Source: an uncultured Desulfovibrio sp.
Lineage (GTDB): Bacteria; Desulfobacterota; Desulfovibrionia; Desulfovibrionales; Desulfovibrionaceae
Assembly (NCBI RefSeq): GCF_944324505.1
Contig: NZ_CALUWO010000001.1
Span: 493,395 to 557,394 of the forward strand
Direction of reading: 5' to 3'
DNA length: 64,000 bases
Shown here: piece after piece, positions 57,246 to 64,000 of the stretch
How positions within the stretch are numbered: position 1 is the first letter of the stretch
Layout: each line of letters starts with the position of its first letter
Translations under genes and position numbers: made by a program
Notes under the pieces: model-generated
The model's input: the letters and a program-made list of their open reading frames with translations, nothing else
Databases searched by the model: none
What the model was told of the DNA's origin: nothing

Positions 57246-58367
57246 TCAGGAACGCCGCCTCTGGAGTGCCGCCGGACGCGGCTGGGGCAGCATGCTTTCC
57301 GGCAGGGCCTGCATACGCTCCTGCAACAGCAGGGCATCGGCCAGCGTCAGGCAGGTCATGGCCGCCAGCACGGGCACAATGCGCGGAATGGCGGCCAGGT
57401 CATGGCGGCCGCCCACCAGCACGCTGGCGGGGCGCCCTTCCCGGTCGATGGTCTGCTGCGTCCGGGGAATGGAGGCAATGGGCTTGACCGCCGCCTGTAG
57501 CAGAATGTCCTGTCCGCTGGAAATGCCGCCCAGAATGCCCCCCGCATGATTGGAGGCAAAGCCCGTTTCCGTCAGGGGATCATTATTGCCTGAGCCGGTG
57601 TGCCGCGCGGCGGCAAAACCGTCGCCCACCTCCACGCCCTTGACCGCGCCCACTCCCATGAGGGCATAGGCCAGCAGGGCATCCAGCTTGTCAAATACCG
57701 GTTCCCCCAGCCCGGCAGGCACGCCGCAGGCCCGCACGGCCACAATGCCGCCCAGGGTATCCGCCGCAGCCCGGGCAGCGGCCACGCGCTGGTCCCAGAG
57801 GGGCACCACACTGTCGCTGGCCGCAAAGTAGGGACGTGCCAGCGCGCCGTTCAGATCCCGTTCCTCAGGGGGAACGGCAATGCCGCCCAGCTCCACCGCC
57901 GCAGCCTGCACATGAATGCCGTGTACAGCCAGCAGCAGACGGGCCACCGCACCGGCGGCCACGCGCGCAGCCGTTTCCCGCCCGGAAGAACGGCCACCGC
58001 CGCGATAATCGCGGATGCCGTGAAATTTCTGAAAAAAGCCCCAGTCCGCATGACCGGGCCGGAAGACCTGGGCCAGATTGCCGTAATCCCGCGAGCGCTG
58101 ATCCTCATTGGCAATGTGAAAGGCAATGGGCGTGCCTGTGGTGCGGCCTTCAAAGACCCCGGACAAAATGCGCACCGTGTCCGATTCCTTGCGTGCCGTG
58201 GCTGTGCGCCCCTGCCCCGGCTTGCGCAGGTCCAGGTCGCGCTGCATGTCCGCTTCACTCAGAGGCAGACCGGCCGGGCAGCCGTCCAAAATGCCGCCAA
58301 TGCCGGCACCATGCGATTCCCCATAGGTTGTGAGGCGCAGAATGCGCCCGAAGGTATTGCCGGCCAT
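57246..58367 (-). CDS. aroC: Chorismate synthase
   Basis: Last step of the shikimate pathway, forming chorismate from EPSP with reduced FMN. The 373-residue protein starts MAGNTFGRILRLTTYGESHG, with GGGRSSGRETAARVAAGAVA near residue 125 and SGNNDPLTETG / NHAGGILGGISSGQ near 265. RBS AAGGAGGCATGAC precedes the ATG. It shares a unit with recD2. Confidence 0.97.
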   Translation of the reverse strand: MAGNTFGRILRLTTYGESHGAGIGGILDGCPAGLPLSEADMQRDLDLRKPGQGRTATARKESDTVRILSGVFEGRTTGTPIAFHIANEDQRSRDYGNLAQVFRPGHADWGFFQKFHGIRDYRGGGRSSGRETAARVAAGAVARLLLAVHGIHVQAAAVELGGIAVPPEERDLNGALARPYFAASDSVVPLWDQRVAAARAAADTLGGIVAVRACGVPAGLGEPVFDKLDALLAYALMGVGAVKGVEVGDGFAAARHTGSGNNDPLTETGFASNHAGGILGGISSGQDILLQAAVKPIASIPRTQQTIDREGRPASVLVGGRHDLAAIPRIVPVLAAMTCLTLADALLLQERMQALPESMLPQPRPAALQRRRS

Positions 58368-58368
58368 G

Positions 58369-58686
58369 TCATGCCTCCTTGCCGTGCGCCGGCCGGCTGC
58401 GAGGCAGGCCCGCCATCAGAAGCAGCCTGGCAGCCGGAACAGCAGCATATATCCGTGAATGACCGTCCGCTCCGGGAAATCGGGACCGGACCTGCCGGAA
58501 ACGGTAGCGGGAACAGACGCCCAAGGCGGGAAAGGCGGCTGTGCGCAGGACACAGCGGGCAGAAAAAACGGCATCTGCCATCCCCTGTGCCGCCGCCAGC
58601 ACGCGGGCCTGTCCATGACCTGCCTGCCCCATGGCCTGCCCACGAGGCGGCCAGCCCGTGGCAAAAGGCTCCGGCCAAGGTGTCAT
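58369..58686 (-). CDS. Candidate small leader ORF in front of aroC
   Basis: The frame runs for 105 codons from an ATG only about 6 nt after the predicted transcription start to a TGA one base before the aroC ATG. The tight coupling and the promoter position are suggestive. The product is Arg/Ala/Pro-rich, matches nothing recognised, and could be chance in this GC-rich leader; without it the 5' leader of aroC would be over 300 nt and contain nothing recognised. Confidence 0.2.
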   Translation of the reverse strand: MTPWPEPFATGWPPRGQAMGQAGHGQARVLAAAQGMADAVFSARCVLRTAAFPALGVCSRYRFRQVRSRFPGADGHSRIYAAVPAARLLLMAGLPRSRPAHGKEA

Positions 58687-58698
58687 CCGTAATAGATG

Positions 58699-58727
58699 AC
58701 TATACGTGATCCAGCCAGGGCTTGCAA
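58699..58727 (-). promoter_or_regulatory. Promoter upstream of aroC
   Basis: On the minus strand TTGCAA and TATAGT (plus-strand ACTATA at 58699-58704) are 17 bp apart. An inverted repeat GTCATC/GATGAC overlaps the predicted start of transcription. Confidence 0.65.
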
Positions 58728-58790
58728 GCAAACGCCCGCCGCCATGCCGCGGGGCAGGCCGTCCCCGGCACGGAGCAGGCCAGCCGCCTG

Positions 58791-58824
58791 ACCAAACAAT
58801 GAGGCCGGGGAAACCCCGGCCTCA
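58791..58824 (-). terminator. Terminator after metK
   Basis: An 11-bp perfect stem TGAGGCCGGGG/CCCCGGCCTCA with a 3-nt loop (58800-58824); the minus strand continues with a T-rich ATTGTTTGG. Confidence 0.75.
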
Positions 58825-58845
58825 TACATACGCTGTGCAGAACGA

Positions 58846-60018
58846 CTACACCCGGGCAGCCGTGCGCAGGTCTGCCACGGCATCGGTCTTTTCCCAGGTG
58901 AACTCGGGCAGCTCGCGGCCAAAGTGACCGTAGCAGGAGGTCTTGGAGAAGATGGGGCGCTTGAGCTCCAGGCGCTTGGTAATGAAGTAGGGGCGCATGT
59001 CAAAGACCTCGCGCACGGCCTTGGTCAGCACTTCATCCGGCACCTCGCTGCTGCCCTGGGAGGACACCAGCACGCTCACCGGGTCCGCCACACCGATGCA
59101 GTAGGCAATCTGCACTTCGCAGACCGGCGCCAGACCGGCGGCCACCACATTCTTGGCAATATACCGGGCCATGTAGGCGCCGGAGCGGTCCACCTTGGAG
59201 GCATCCTTGCCGGAAAAGGCGCCGCCGCCATGATGGCCGCTGCCGCCATAGGTATCCTGAATGATCTTGCGGCCGGTCAGGCCGCAGTCACCCATGGGAC
59301 CGCCCACCACAAAACGCCCCGTGGTATTGATGAAGATTTCGCAGTCCTTTTCATCAAAGTAGCCGGAGGGTTCCAGCACCGGGCGGATGACGTGCTGCTT
59401 CACCGCGGCAATGATCTCGTCCTGCGTGGCGCTGGCCGCGTGCTGGGTGGAGACCACCACATTGTTGATGCGCACGGGCTTGCCGTCCTGATATTCAAAG
59501 GACACCTGCGTCTTGCCGTCAGGACGGAAGAAGGGCACGGTGCCGTCCTTGCGCACCCGCGTCAGCTGCTGCGACAGCTGATGCGCCCAGAAGATGGGCG
59601 CAGGCATGAGCGTGGGCGTTTCGGAGCAGGCAAAGCCGAACATCATGCCCTGGTCGCCGGCGCCCTGATCCTCAGGGGCCGTGCGCGTCACGCCCTGGGC
59701 GATGTCGGGGGACTGATGGTCAATGGAGGAAATGACGGCGCAGGTATCGGCATCAAAGCCCATGTCGGAGCTGGTATAGCCGATCTTGCGGATGGTCTCG
59801 CGCACCACGTGGGGCAGGTCGGCATAGCCCGTGGTGGAAATCTCGCCGGCGATAACGGCCATGCCGGTGGTCACCAGCGTTTCGCAGGCCACGTGCGCGT
59901 CGGGGTCCTGCGCCAGCAGGGTATCCAGAACGGCATCGGAAATCTGGTCAGCCACCTTGTCGGGATGGCCCTCGGTCACGGATTCGGACGTAAAGAAATA
60001 CTTGCCCTTGGTCTGCAT
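58846..60018 (-). CDS. metK: S-adenosylmethionine synthetase
   Basis: Makes SAM from methionine and ATP. The 390-residue protein begins with [24 protein letters not shown], then shows the [12 protein letters not shown] signature near residue 120 and [19 protein letters not shown] near 265. RBS is GCAAGGAGACCCC. It is 24 bp behind panC and probably co-transcribed. No SAM riboswitch is visible. Confidence 0.97.
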   Translation of the reverse strand: MQTKGKYFFTSESVTEGHPDKVADQISDAVLDTLLAQDPDAHVACETLVTTGMAVIAGEISTTGYADLPHVVRETIRKIGYTSSDMGFDADTCAVISSIDHQSPDIAQGVTRTAPEDQGAGDQGMMFGFACSETPTLMPAPIFWAHQLSQQLTRVRKDGTVPFFRPDGKTQVSFEYQDGKPVRINNVVVSTQHAASATQDEIIAAVKQHVIRPVLEPSGYFDEKDCEIFINTTGRFVVGGPMGDCGLTGRKIIQDTYGGSGHHGGGAFSGKDASKVDRSGAYMARYIAKNVVAAGLAPVCEVQIAYCIGVADPVSVLVSSQGSSEVPDEVLTKAVREVFDMRPYFITKRLELKRPIFSKTSCYGHFGRELPEFTWEKTDAVADLRTAARV

Positions 60019-60042
60019 AGTGGGGTCTCCTTGCGAGGGGAA

Positions 60043-60891
60043 TTAGTCTTCCAGAAGAATGTTGTCGATGAGGCGGGCCTTGCCCATGCGCACGGCACAG
60101 GCCATGAGGCTGCGCCCGTTGAGCGTATCCAGCGGCTCCAGGGATTCGGCATCCACCACGCTCAGGTAGTCCAGACGGCCCAGGGGCAGATTTTCGGCCC
60201 AGTAGCGCAGCACGGCATCACGCAGAATGCCGGCATTGCGTTCTCCCTGACGGGCCAGCGCGCGGGCCAGTTCCAGGCCCTTGTGCAGCTGCGGTGCCTG
60301 TGCCCGCTCTTCCGCCGTCATGTAGACATTGCGCGAGGACAGGGCCAGACCGTCCGCCTCGCGCACGATGGGCTGGGTTTCAATGCGCACGGGCACATTG
60401 AGGTCACGCACCATGCGCCGGATGATGGCCTGCTGCTGCCAGTCCTTCTGGCCAAAAACCGCCACATCGGCCTGCGTCAGCTGGAACAGCTTCATGACCA
60501 CGGTGCACACGCCCCGGAAATGAATGGGACGGCTGGCGCCGCACAGGCCACGCGCCATGTCGGGCACTTCCACCCACGTGGCGTGATCTTTGGCGTACAT
60601 GCTGCCCGCTTCGGGCATGAACAGAAGGTCCGCGCCATGGCTGCGGGCAATGGCCGCATCACGCTCATGATCGCGCGGATAGGCATCCAGGTCCTCATTG
60701 GGACCAAACTGCGTCGGATTGACAAACAGGCTCACCACCAGCTTGCTGCCCAGCTGACGGCCACGCTCCATGAGCGATTCGTGACCGGCATGATAGTAGC
60801 CCATGGTGGGCACCAGGGCGATGGTCTCGCCGTCCTTATGCCATTGGCGGCACTGGGCCGTCAGTTCCTGGGGATTGGTTAATATCTGCAT
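60043..60891 (-). CDS. panC: Pantothenate synthetase
   Basis: Condenses pantoate and beta-alanine with ATP, in CoA synthesis. The 282-residue protein has LVPTMGYYHAGHESLMERG near residue 27 (HxGH motif), VSLFVNPTQFGPNEDLDAYPR near 55, FGQKDWQQ near 150 and ALSSRNVYM near 185. A strong promoter lies upstream. The ATG has only a poor ribosome binding site. Confidence 0.96.
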   Translation of the reverse strand: MQILTNPQELTAQCRQWHKDGETIALVPTMGYYHAGHESLMERGRQLGSKLVVSLFVNPTQFGPNEDLDAYPRDHERDAAIARSHGADLLFMPEAGSMYAKDHATWVEVPDMARGLCGASRPIHFRGVCTVVMKLFQLTQADVAVFGQKDWQQQAIIRRMVRDLNVPVRIETQPIVREADGLALSSRNVYMTAEERAQAPQLHKGLELARALARQGERNAGILRDAVLRYWAENLPLGRLDYLSVVDAESLEPLDTLNGRSLMACAVRMGKARLIDNILLED

Positions 60892-60925
60892 ATCAAGTTT
60901 TTGTGATATTGTTTATGGGGTCTTC

Positions 60926-60954
60926 CTTATACATGGCTGCGGCAAACTTGTAAA
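60926..60954 (-). promoter_or_regulatory. Promoter of panC-metK
   Basis: On the minus strand TTTACA (plus 60949-60954) and TATAAG (plus 60926-60931) with a 17-bp spacer, about 35 bp upstream of panC. Confidence 0.72.
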
Positions 60955-61023
60955 GCCCGCACGGCCCCCTTGCCCGCAGTTGACCCCTTTGCCGGCTGCG
61001 GGCATAAGAAGACGGGAGTCACT

Positions 61024-61590
61024 ATGCTCAAACCCTTCTATCAGGGAACGCTGGATACCTTCTGCGCCATCTATGCCGTGCTCAATGCCCTGCGGCTGAC
61101 CCACGGCCTGCGCACCTTGCAGGCCCGGCAGATTCTCAACGACACGCTGACCGCACTGGCCAGGGACCCGGAGGCCCTCCGGGCCGTGCTCATGCAGGAA
61201 ACGGACTACAGCCGGCTGGTGGACCGTCTGCTTGCCACCCAGCAGGCCCGACATCCCCTGGAAGTGCTGACCCCCTTTGCCCAACAACCCTACCCCGATG
61301 CCCGGACGCTGCTGCATACCTGCCGGGACTGGCTGGCTGCCGGCGAAGGGCGGGCCGTCATCCTGCGCTTTCTGCGCCATCTGACTCCCCAGACGCCTCC
61401 GGTGATCCGGCACTGGACCGTGGTGGACCGCCTGGATCAGGACGGTCTGCATCTCTTTGATTGCAGCCATGAACGCGAGGCCATCCTGCACATTCCGGCC
61501 CAGGGCTTTGTGACCGATCCCACGCATATCTGCCCGGACAAACTCCTCTGTATTCTGCCCTCCAGCCTGCGCCTGGTACGGCGGGCCTGA
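61024..61590 (+). CDS. Papain-like cysteine peptidase-fold protein, uncharacterised
   Basis: A 188-residue protein. The N-terminal FYQGTLDTFCAIYAVLNAL resembles the start of papain-like (C39-like) peptidases, with Gln7 for the oxyanion hole and Cys14 as nucleophile. His130 (VIRHWTVVDRL) and Asp146 (LHLFDCSH) would complete the triad. No signal peptide, so it acts in the cytoplasm. The ATG at 61024 is preceded by GACGGGAG. The gene is divergent from panC and precedes rimO by 49 bp. Substrate unknown; it could also be a non-catalytic relative. Confidence 0.65.
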   Translation: MLKPFYQGTLDTFCAIYAVLNALRLTHGLRTLQARQILNDTLTALARDPEALRAVLMQETDYSRLVDRLLATQQARHPLEVLTPFAQQPYPDARTLLHTCRDWLAAGEGRAVILRFLRHLTPQTPPVIRHWTVVDRLDQDGLHLFDCSHEREAILHIPAQGFVTDPTHICPDKLLCILPSSLRLVRRA

Positions 61591-61639
61591 AGCACGGGCA
61601 CAGGATGACAAACGGCCCGTACGAGGCTACCATGCGGTC

Positions 61640-62953
61640 ATGAAAAAGCACCCTTCCGCCCTGCCCGTCTGGTCCCTCAGCCTCGGCTGCCCCAAGAATC
61701 GTGTGGATACCGAGCACACGCTGGGGTCACTGGGGCTGCCCGTTACCTGCGTACCGCACATGGGGCGGGCGCGCCTGGTCTTCATCAATACCTGCGGCTT
61801 CATCGAACCTGCCGTGCGTGAATCCATCCGCAGCGTTCTTGATGCCATTGCGCGACTGGCGCCGCTCAAACGGCGGCCCCTGCTGGCCGTGGGCGGCTGC
61901 ATGGTGGGGCGCTACGGCGTTGCCGACCTGGCCGCAGAACTGCCGGAGGTGGACCTCTGGCTGCCCACCAGCAGGCTGGAAGAATGGCCGGCCATGCTGC
62001 GCGAGGCCCTGGCCCTGCAGGAAGGCAGCCCCTGCCGCGGGCGCCTGCTGTCCACCGGGCCATCCTATGCCTGGCTCAAAATCGGCGAAGGCTGCCGCCA
62101 CCGCTGCGCCTTCTGCACCATCCCGTCCATCCGCGGCGGGCTGCACTCCACACCGGCCGGGGAACTGCGCCAGGAAGCCGCAGACCTGCTGGCCCGGGGC
62201 GTGCGCGAACTGGTGCTGGTGGCGCAGGACACCACGTCCTGGGGCACTGACCTCATGCCCGCGCAGGACCTGCGTTCCCTCATCGACCAGCTGCTGCCGC
62301 TTGACGGCCTGGCCTGGCTGCGGCTGCTCTATCTCTATCCCACGGGCATCACGCGCGACCTGCTGCGCTATATCCGCCAAACAGGCGCGCCCCTGCTGCC
62401 GTATCTGGATATTCCCCTGCAACATGCCCACCCGGACGTGCTGGCGCGCATGGGCCGCCCCTTTGCCCGCGATCCGCACCACATTCTTGATCTGGTGCGG
62501 GAAGAGCTGCCCCAGGCCGCGCTGCGCACCACCTTCATTGTGGGCTATCCCGGCGAAACCGACGCCCATTTCACGGCGCTTTGCCGCTTTGTGGAAGAAG
62601 CCCGCTTTCGCAACATGGGCGTCTTTGCCTATCAGGCCGAGGACGGCACGCCGGCTGCCGGCATGCCCGATCAGGTTCCTGACCACATCAAGGAAGAGCG
62701 CCGTGCCGCCCTCATGGAAATTCAGGCCGACATCAGCGAAAGCCTGCTGGCGGAAGAAGAAGGCCGGCGTCTGCCCGTTCTGGTGGACGCGCCGCACGAG
62801 GAATGGCCGGGGCTGCATACGGGAAGGGTCTGGTTTCAGGCCCCCGAGGTGGACGGCATCACCTATATCAGCGGCCCCGGCGTGCATCCCGGTGCGCTGA
62901 TAGAGGCCGATGTGGTGGAGCACAGCACCTACGACCTCACCGCCCTGAGCTGA
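61640..62953 (+). CDS. rimO: Ribosomal protein S12 methylthiotransferase RimO
   Basis: Radical SAM enzyme methylthiolating an aspartate of ribosomal protein S12. The 437-residue protein has an N-terminal cluster domain (SLGCPKNRVDTE, FINTCGFIEPA and GGCMVGRYG give three Cys), the radical SAM motif GCRHRCAFCTIP near residue 150, and a C-terminal TRAM domain. SLGCPKNxVD is diagnostic for RimO over MiaB. Likely co-transcribed with the preceding peptidase-like gene. Confidence 0.95.
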   Translation: MKKHPSALPVWSLSLGCPKNRVDTEHTLGSLGLPVTCVPHMGRARLVFINTCGFIEPAVRESIRSVLDAIARLAPLKRRPLLAVGGCMVGRYGVADLAAELPEVDLWLPTSRLEEWPAMLREALALQEGSPCRGRLLSTGPSYAWLKIGEGCRHRCAFCTIPSIRGGLHSTPAGELRQEAADLLARGVRELVLVAQDTTSWGTDLMPAQDLRSLIDQLLPLDGLAWLRLLYLYPTGITRDLLRYIRQTGAPLLPYLDIPLQHAHPDVLARMGRPFARDPHHILDLVREELPQAALRTTFIVGYPGETDAHFTALCRFVEEARFRNMGVFAYQAEDGTPAAGMPDQVPDHIKEERRAALMEIQADISESLLAEEEGRRLPVLVDAPHEEWPGLHTGRVWFQAPEVDGITYISGPGVHPGALIEADVVEHSTYDLTALS

Positions 62954-63896
62954 ACGCGGCTCCCATCTGCTCCTGCGGCGGTCAGACGGCCAGCCGGCCA
63001 CCCGGGAGGCCGCTTTCCGCAGCACGGTCTGTCGAAAAGGCGCATGCCGTATTCGTCAACACGGTCCGGCAGCACACCGCCCCCCTGGCCCGCATGCCCA
63101 TGAGGGAGAGGCCGTCCGGCCTGCCCGCCCCCAGGCAGAAAGGCTCCGTCGCGCCTGCCGTGCAAATAGGGGCGCCCTGTGACAAGGCAGGACGACGCTG
63201 TTTTACGACAGCTTTCTGTCACCACGACATCATGCAGCCGTGCCACTCCACCAACAGGCTGCGCCCGCCAAACAGTCCGCCCTTCCCAGCCTTTGCAGCG
63301 ACCGATGCACTAGCGGCACGCGGCTGGACAGCCAGTGCGACCAGCCGCCACACCCCGCCTTTGGGCACGGGTCACCTGGCCATGACGAGGGCGCGTTCCG
63401 CTGTACAAAGGCCCGCATGCTGCCCCAAGGGCGCAGCCTGCCCGCCACCGGCCATGAAGGGGCCATTTCTCCGTCTGCCGCGGTCCGTGGCAGACGCGGA
63501 ACACTTCCCCGGCTGCTGTCCGGTCCATAGTCAAAAGCCTGCCGTCCCTGACGCCGCGCAGTGATGGTCCGCCCTGCTCGCTGCCGCCCGGTCCCGTATC
63601 AGAACACGGCGGCTCGTTCCCAGTCTGGCCTGCTACGCTGCACAGTCCCACCTGCCGATTTCCTGCCCAGCCAGCTGCGTTGCACAGCCCCTGCCTTTGT
63701 GGCTGCCGCGACGATCAGCATTGCATGCGTAGCCGACGCCGCATTGTCCCCGCTGCCAGCTTGCCGGCAGCAAGCGTGCCGCCCTGTCCCGACGGACCGT
63801 GCCATTCCCCCTTCCCTGCCGGACCGGGACAGCCTTCCGGCAGATGCACCAGCGCAGGCCCTCTGCCTGGAGCAGGCGGCAGCAGGCGCCACAGAC
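62954..63896. other. About 940 bp without recognisable genes
   Basis: The spacer between rimO and the rRNA terminators is GC-rich. Frames on both strands are Arg/Pro/Ala/Cys-rich with no family resemblance, and none has a good ribosome binding site. A few short hairpins occur. No tRNA, riboswitch or insertion sequence was recognised. Confidence 0.45.
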
Positions 63897-63921
63897 AAAA
63901 AAAGCGGCCAGAGGAGGCCGC
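63897..63921 (-). terminator. Second rRNA operon terminator
   Basis: On the minus strand GCGGCC-TCCTCT-GGCCGC (63904-63921) is followed by seven T residues. Confidence 0.88.
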
Positions 63922-63923
63922 AT

Positions 63924-63965
63924 AAAAACAAAGAACCCCTCGCGCGCAACGCAGCGAGGGGTTCT
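63924..63965 (-). terminator. First rRNA operon terminator
   Basis: AGAACCCCTCGC (63932-63943) and GCGAGGGGTTCT (63954-63965) form a 12-bp perfect stem; the minus strand then reads TTGTTTTT. It lies about 10 bp beyond the 5S rRNA end. Confidence 0.9.
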
Positions 63966-63974
63966 GGAACAATC

Positions 63975-64000
63975 TTTGGCAGCGGCCTACTTTCCCACAT
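63975..64000 (-). rRNA. rrf: 5S ribosomal RNA (3' end only)
   Basis: Read on the minus strand the last bases are ATGTGGGAAAGTAGGCCGCTG followed by CCAAA, the typical 3' part of bacterial 5S rRNA (GGGAAAGTAGG-CGCTGCCA). The rest of the rRNA operon lies beyond the window. The exact 3' end is uncertain by a few bases. Confidence 0.88.

Overview
This is a GC-rich bacterial chromosome segment, dense with housekeeping genes. It most resembles a Desulfovibrionaceae (Desulfovibrio/Bilophila-like, anaerobic sulfidogenic) genome. The pointers are an ATP synthase operon with paired b' and b subunits but no a or c genes, indolepyruvate:ferredoxin oxidoreductase (IorAB), a class 1B PyrD/PyrK system, and a tripartite tricarboxylate transporter (TTT) next to two sulfolactate-dehydrogenase-like enzymes. 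The genus is inferred from protein style and gene order; no search was run.

Layout. Positions 1-1650 hold the end of pstC and all of pstA (phosphate import). Positions 1.9-7.1 kb hold a catabolic module: TTT binding protein, a TctA-TctB fusion permease, an SlcC-like and a ComC-like dehydrogenase. It has its own promoter, terminators and a repeated palindromic operator-like motif, and probably takes up 3-sulfolactate and interconverts its enantiomers. Positions 7.2-12.7 kb (minus strand) hold the most unusual locus: a 1519-residue protein followed by a CesT-like type III secretion chaperone and a small unknown ORF, all on the 3' side of tRNA-Ser(CGA). This looks like an undescribed effector/chaperone cassette. 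Positions 13.2-15.3 kb carry nadD and proA.

Positions 15.3-21 kb carry a YfgM-like membrane-anchored protein, iorA-iorB, a small IS630-type helix-turn-helix ORF and the aminotransferase alaC. Positions 21.2-26.4 kb (minus) form an operon of a hexapeptide acyltransferase, a MrfA-type helicase fused to a MrfB-type exonuclease, and an AbgA-like M20 amidohydrolase. Positions 26.7-30 kb (minus) hold a TtuA-like tRNA thiolase, a class IV aminotransferase and asd. Positions 30.1-36.6 kb form a tightly packed plus-strand operon (pyrK, pyrD, GNAT protein, NAD epimerase, ABC-F ATPase, Nudix hydrolase) whose promoter sits directly on the first start codon. A Xaa-Pro peptidase, aroL and a glycosyltransferase follow.

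Positions 40-46 kb are the F1Fo ATP synthase operon (b', b, delta, alpha, gamma, beta, epsilon), then lepA, fba and gapA. Positions 50-53 kb hold an arginase-family protein, hsp20 and an FMN riboswitch controlling ribB. Positions 53-61 kb are mainly minus strand: a small membrane protein, an acyltransferase-3 protein, recD2, aroC, metK and panC. A papain-like protein and rimO follow on the plus strand. After about 1 kb without genes, the window ends in the 3' end of a minus-strand 5S rRNA followed by two tandem terminators.
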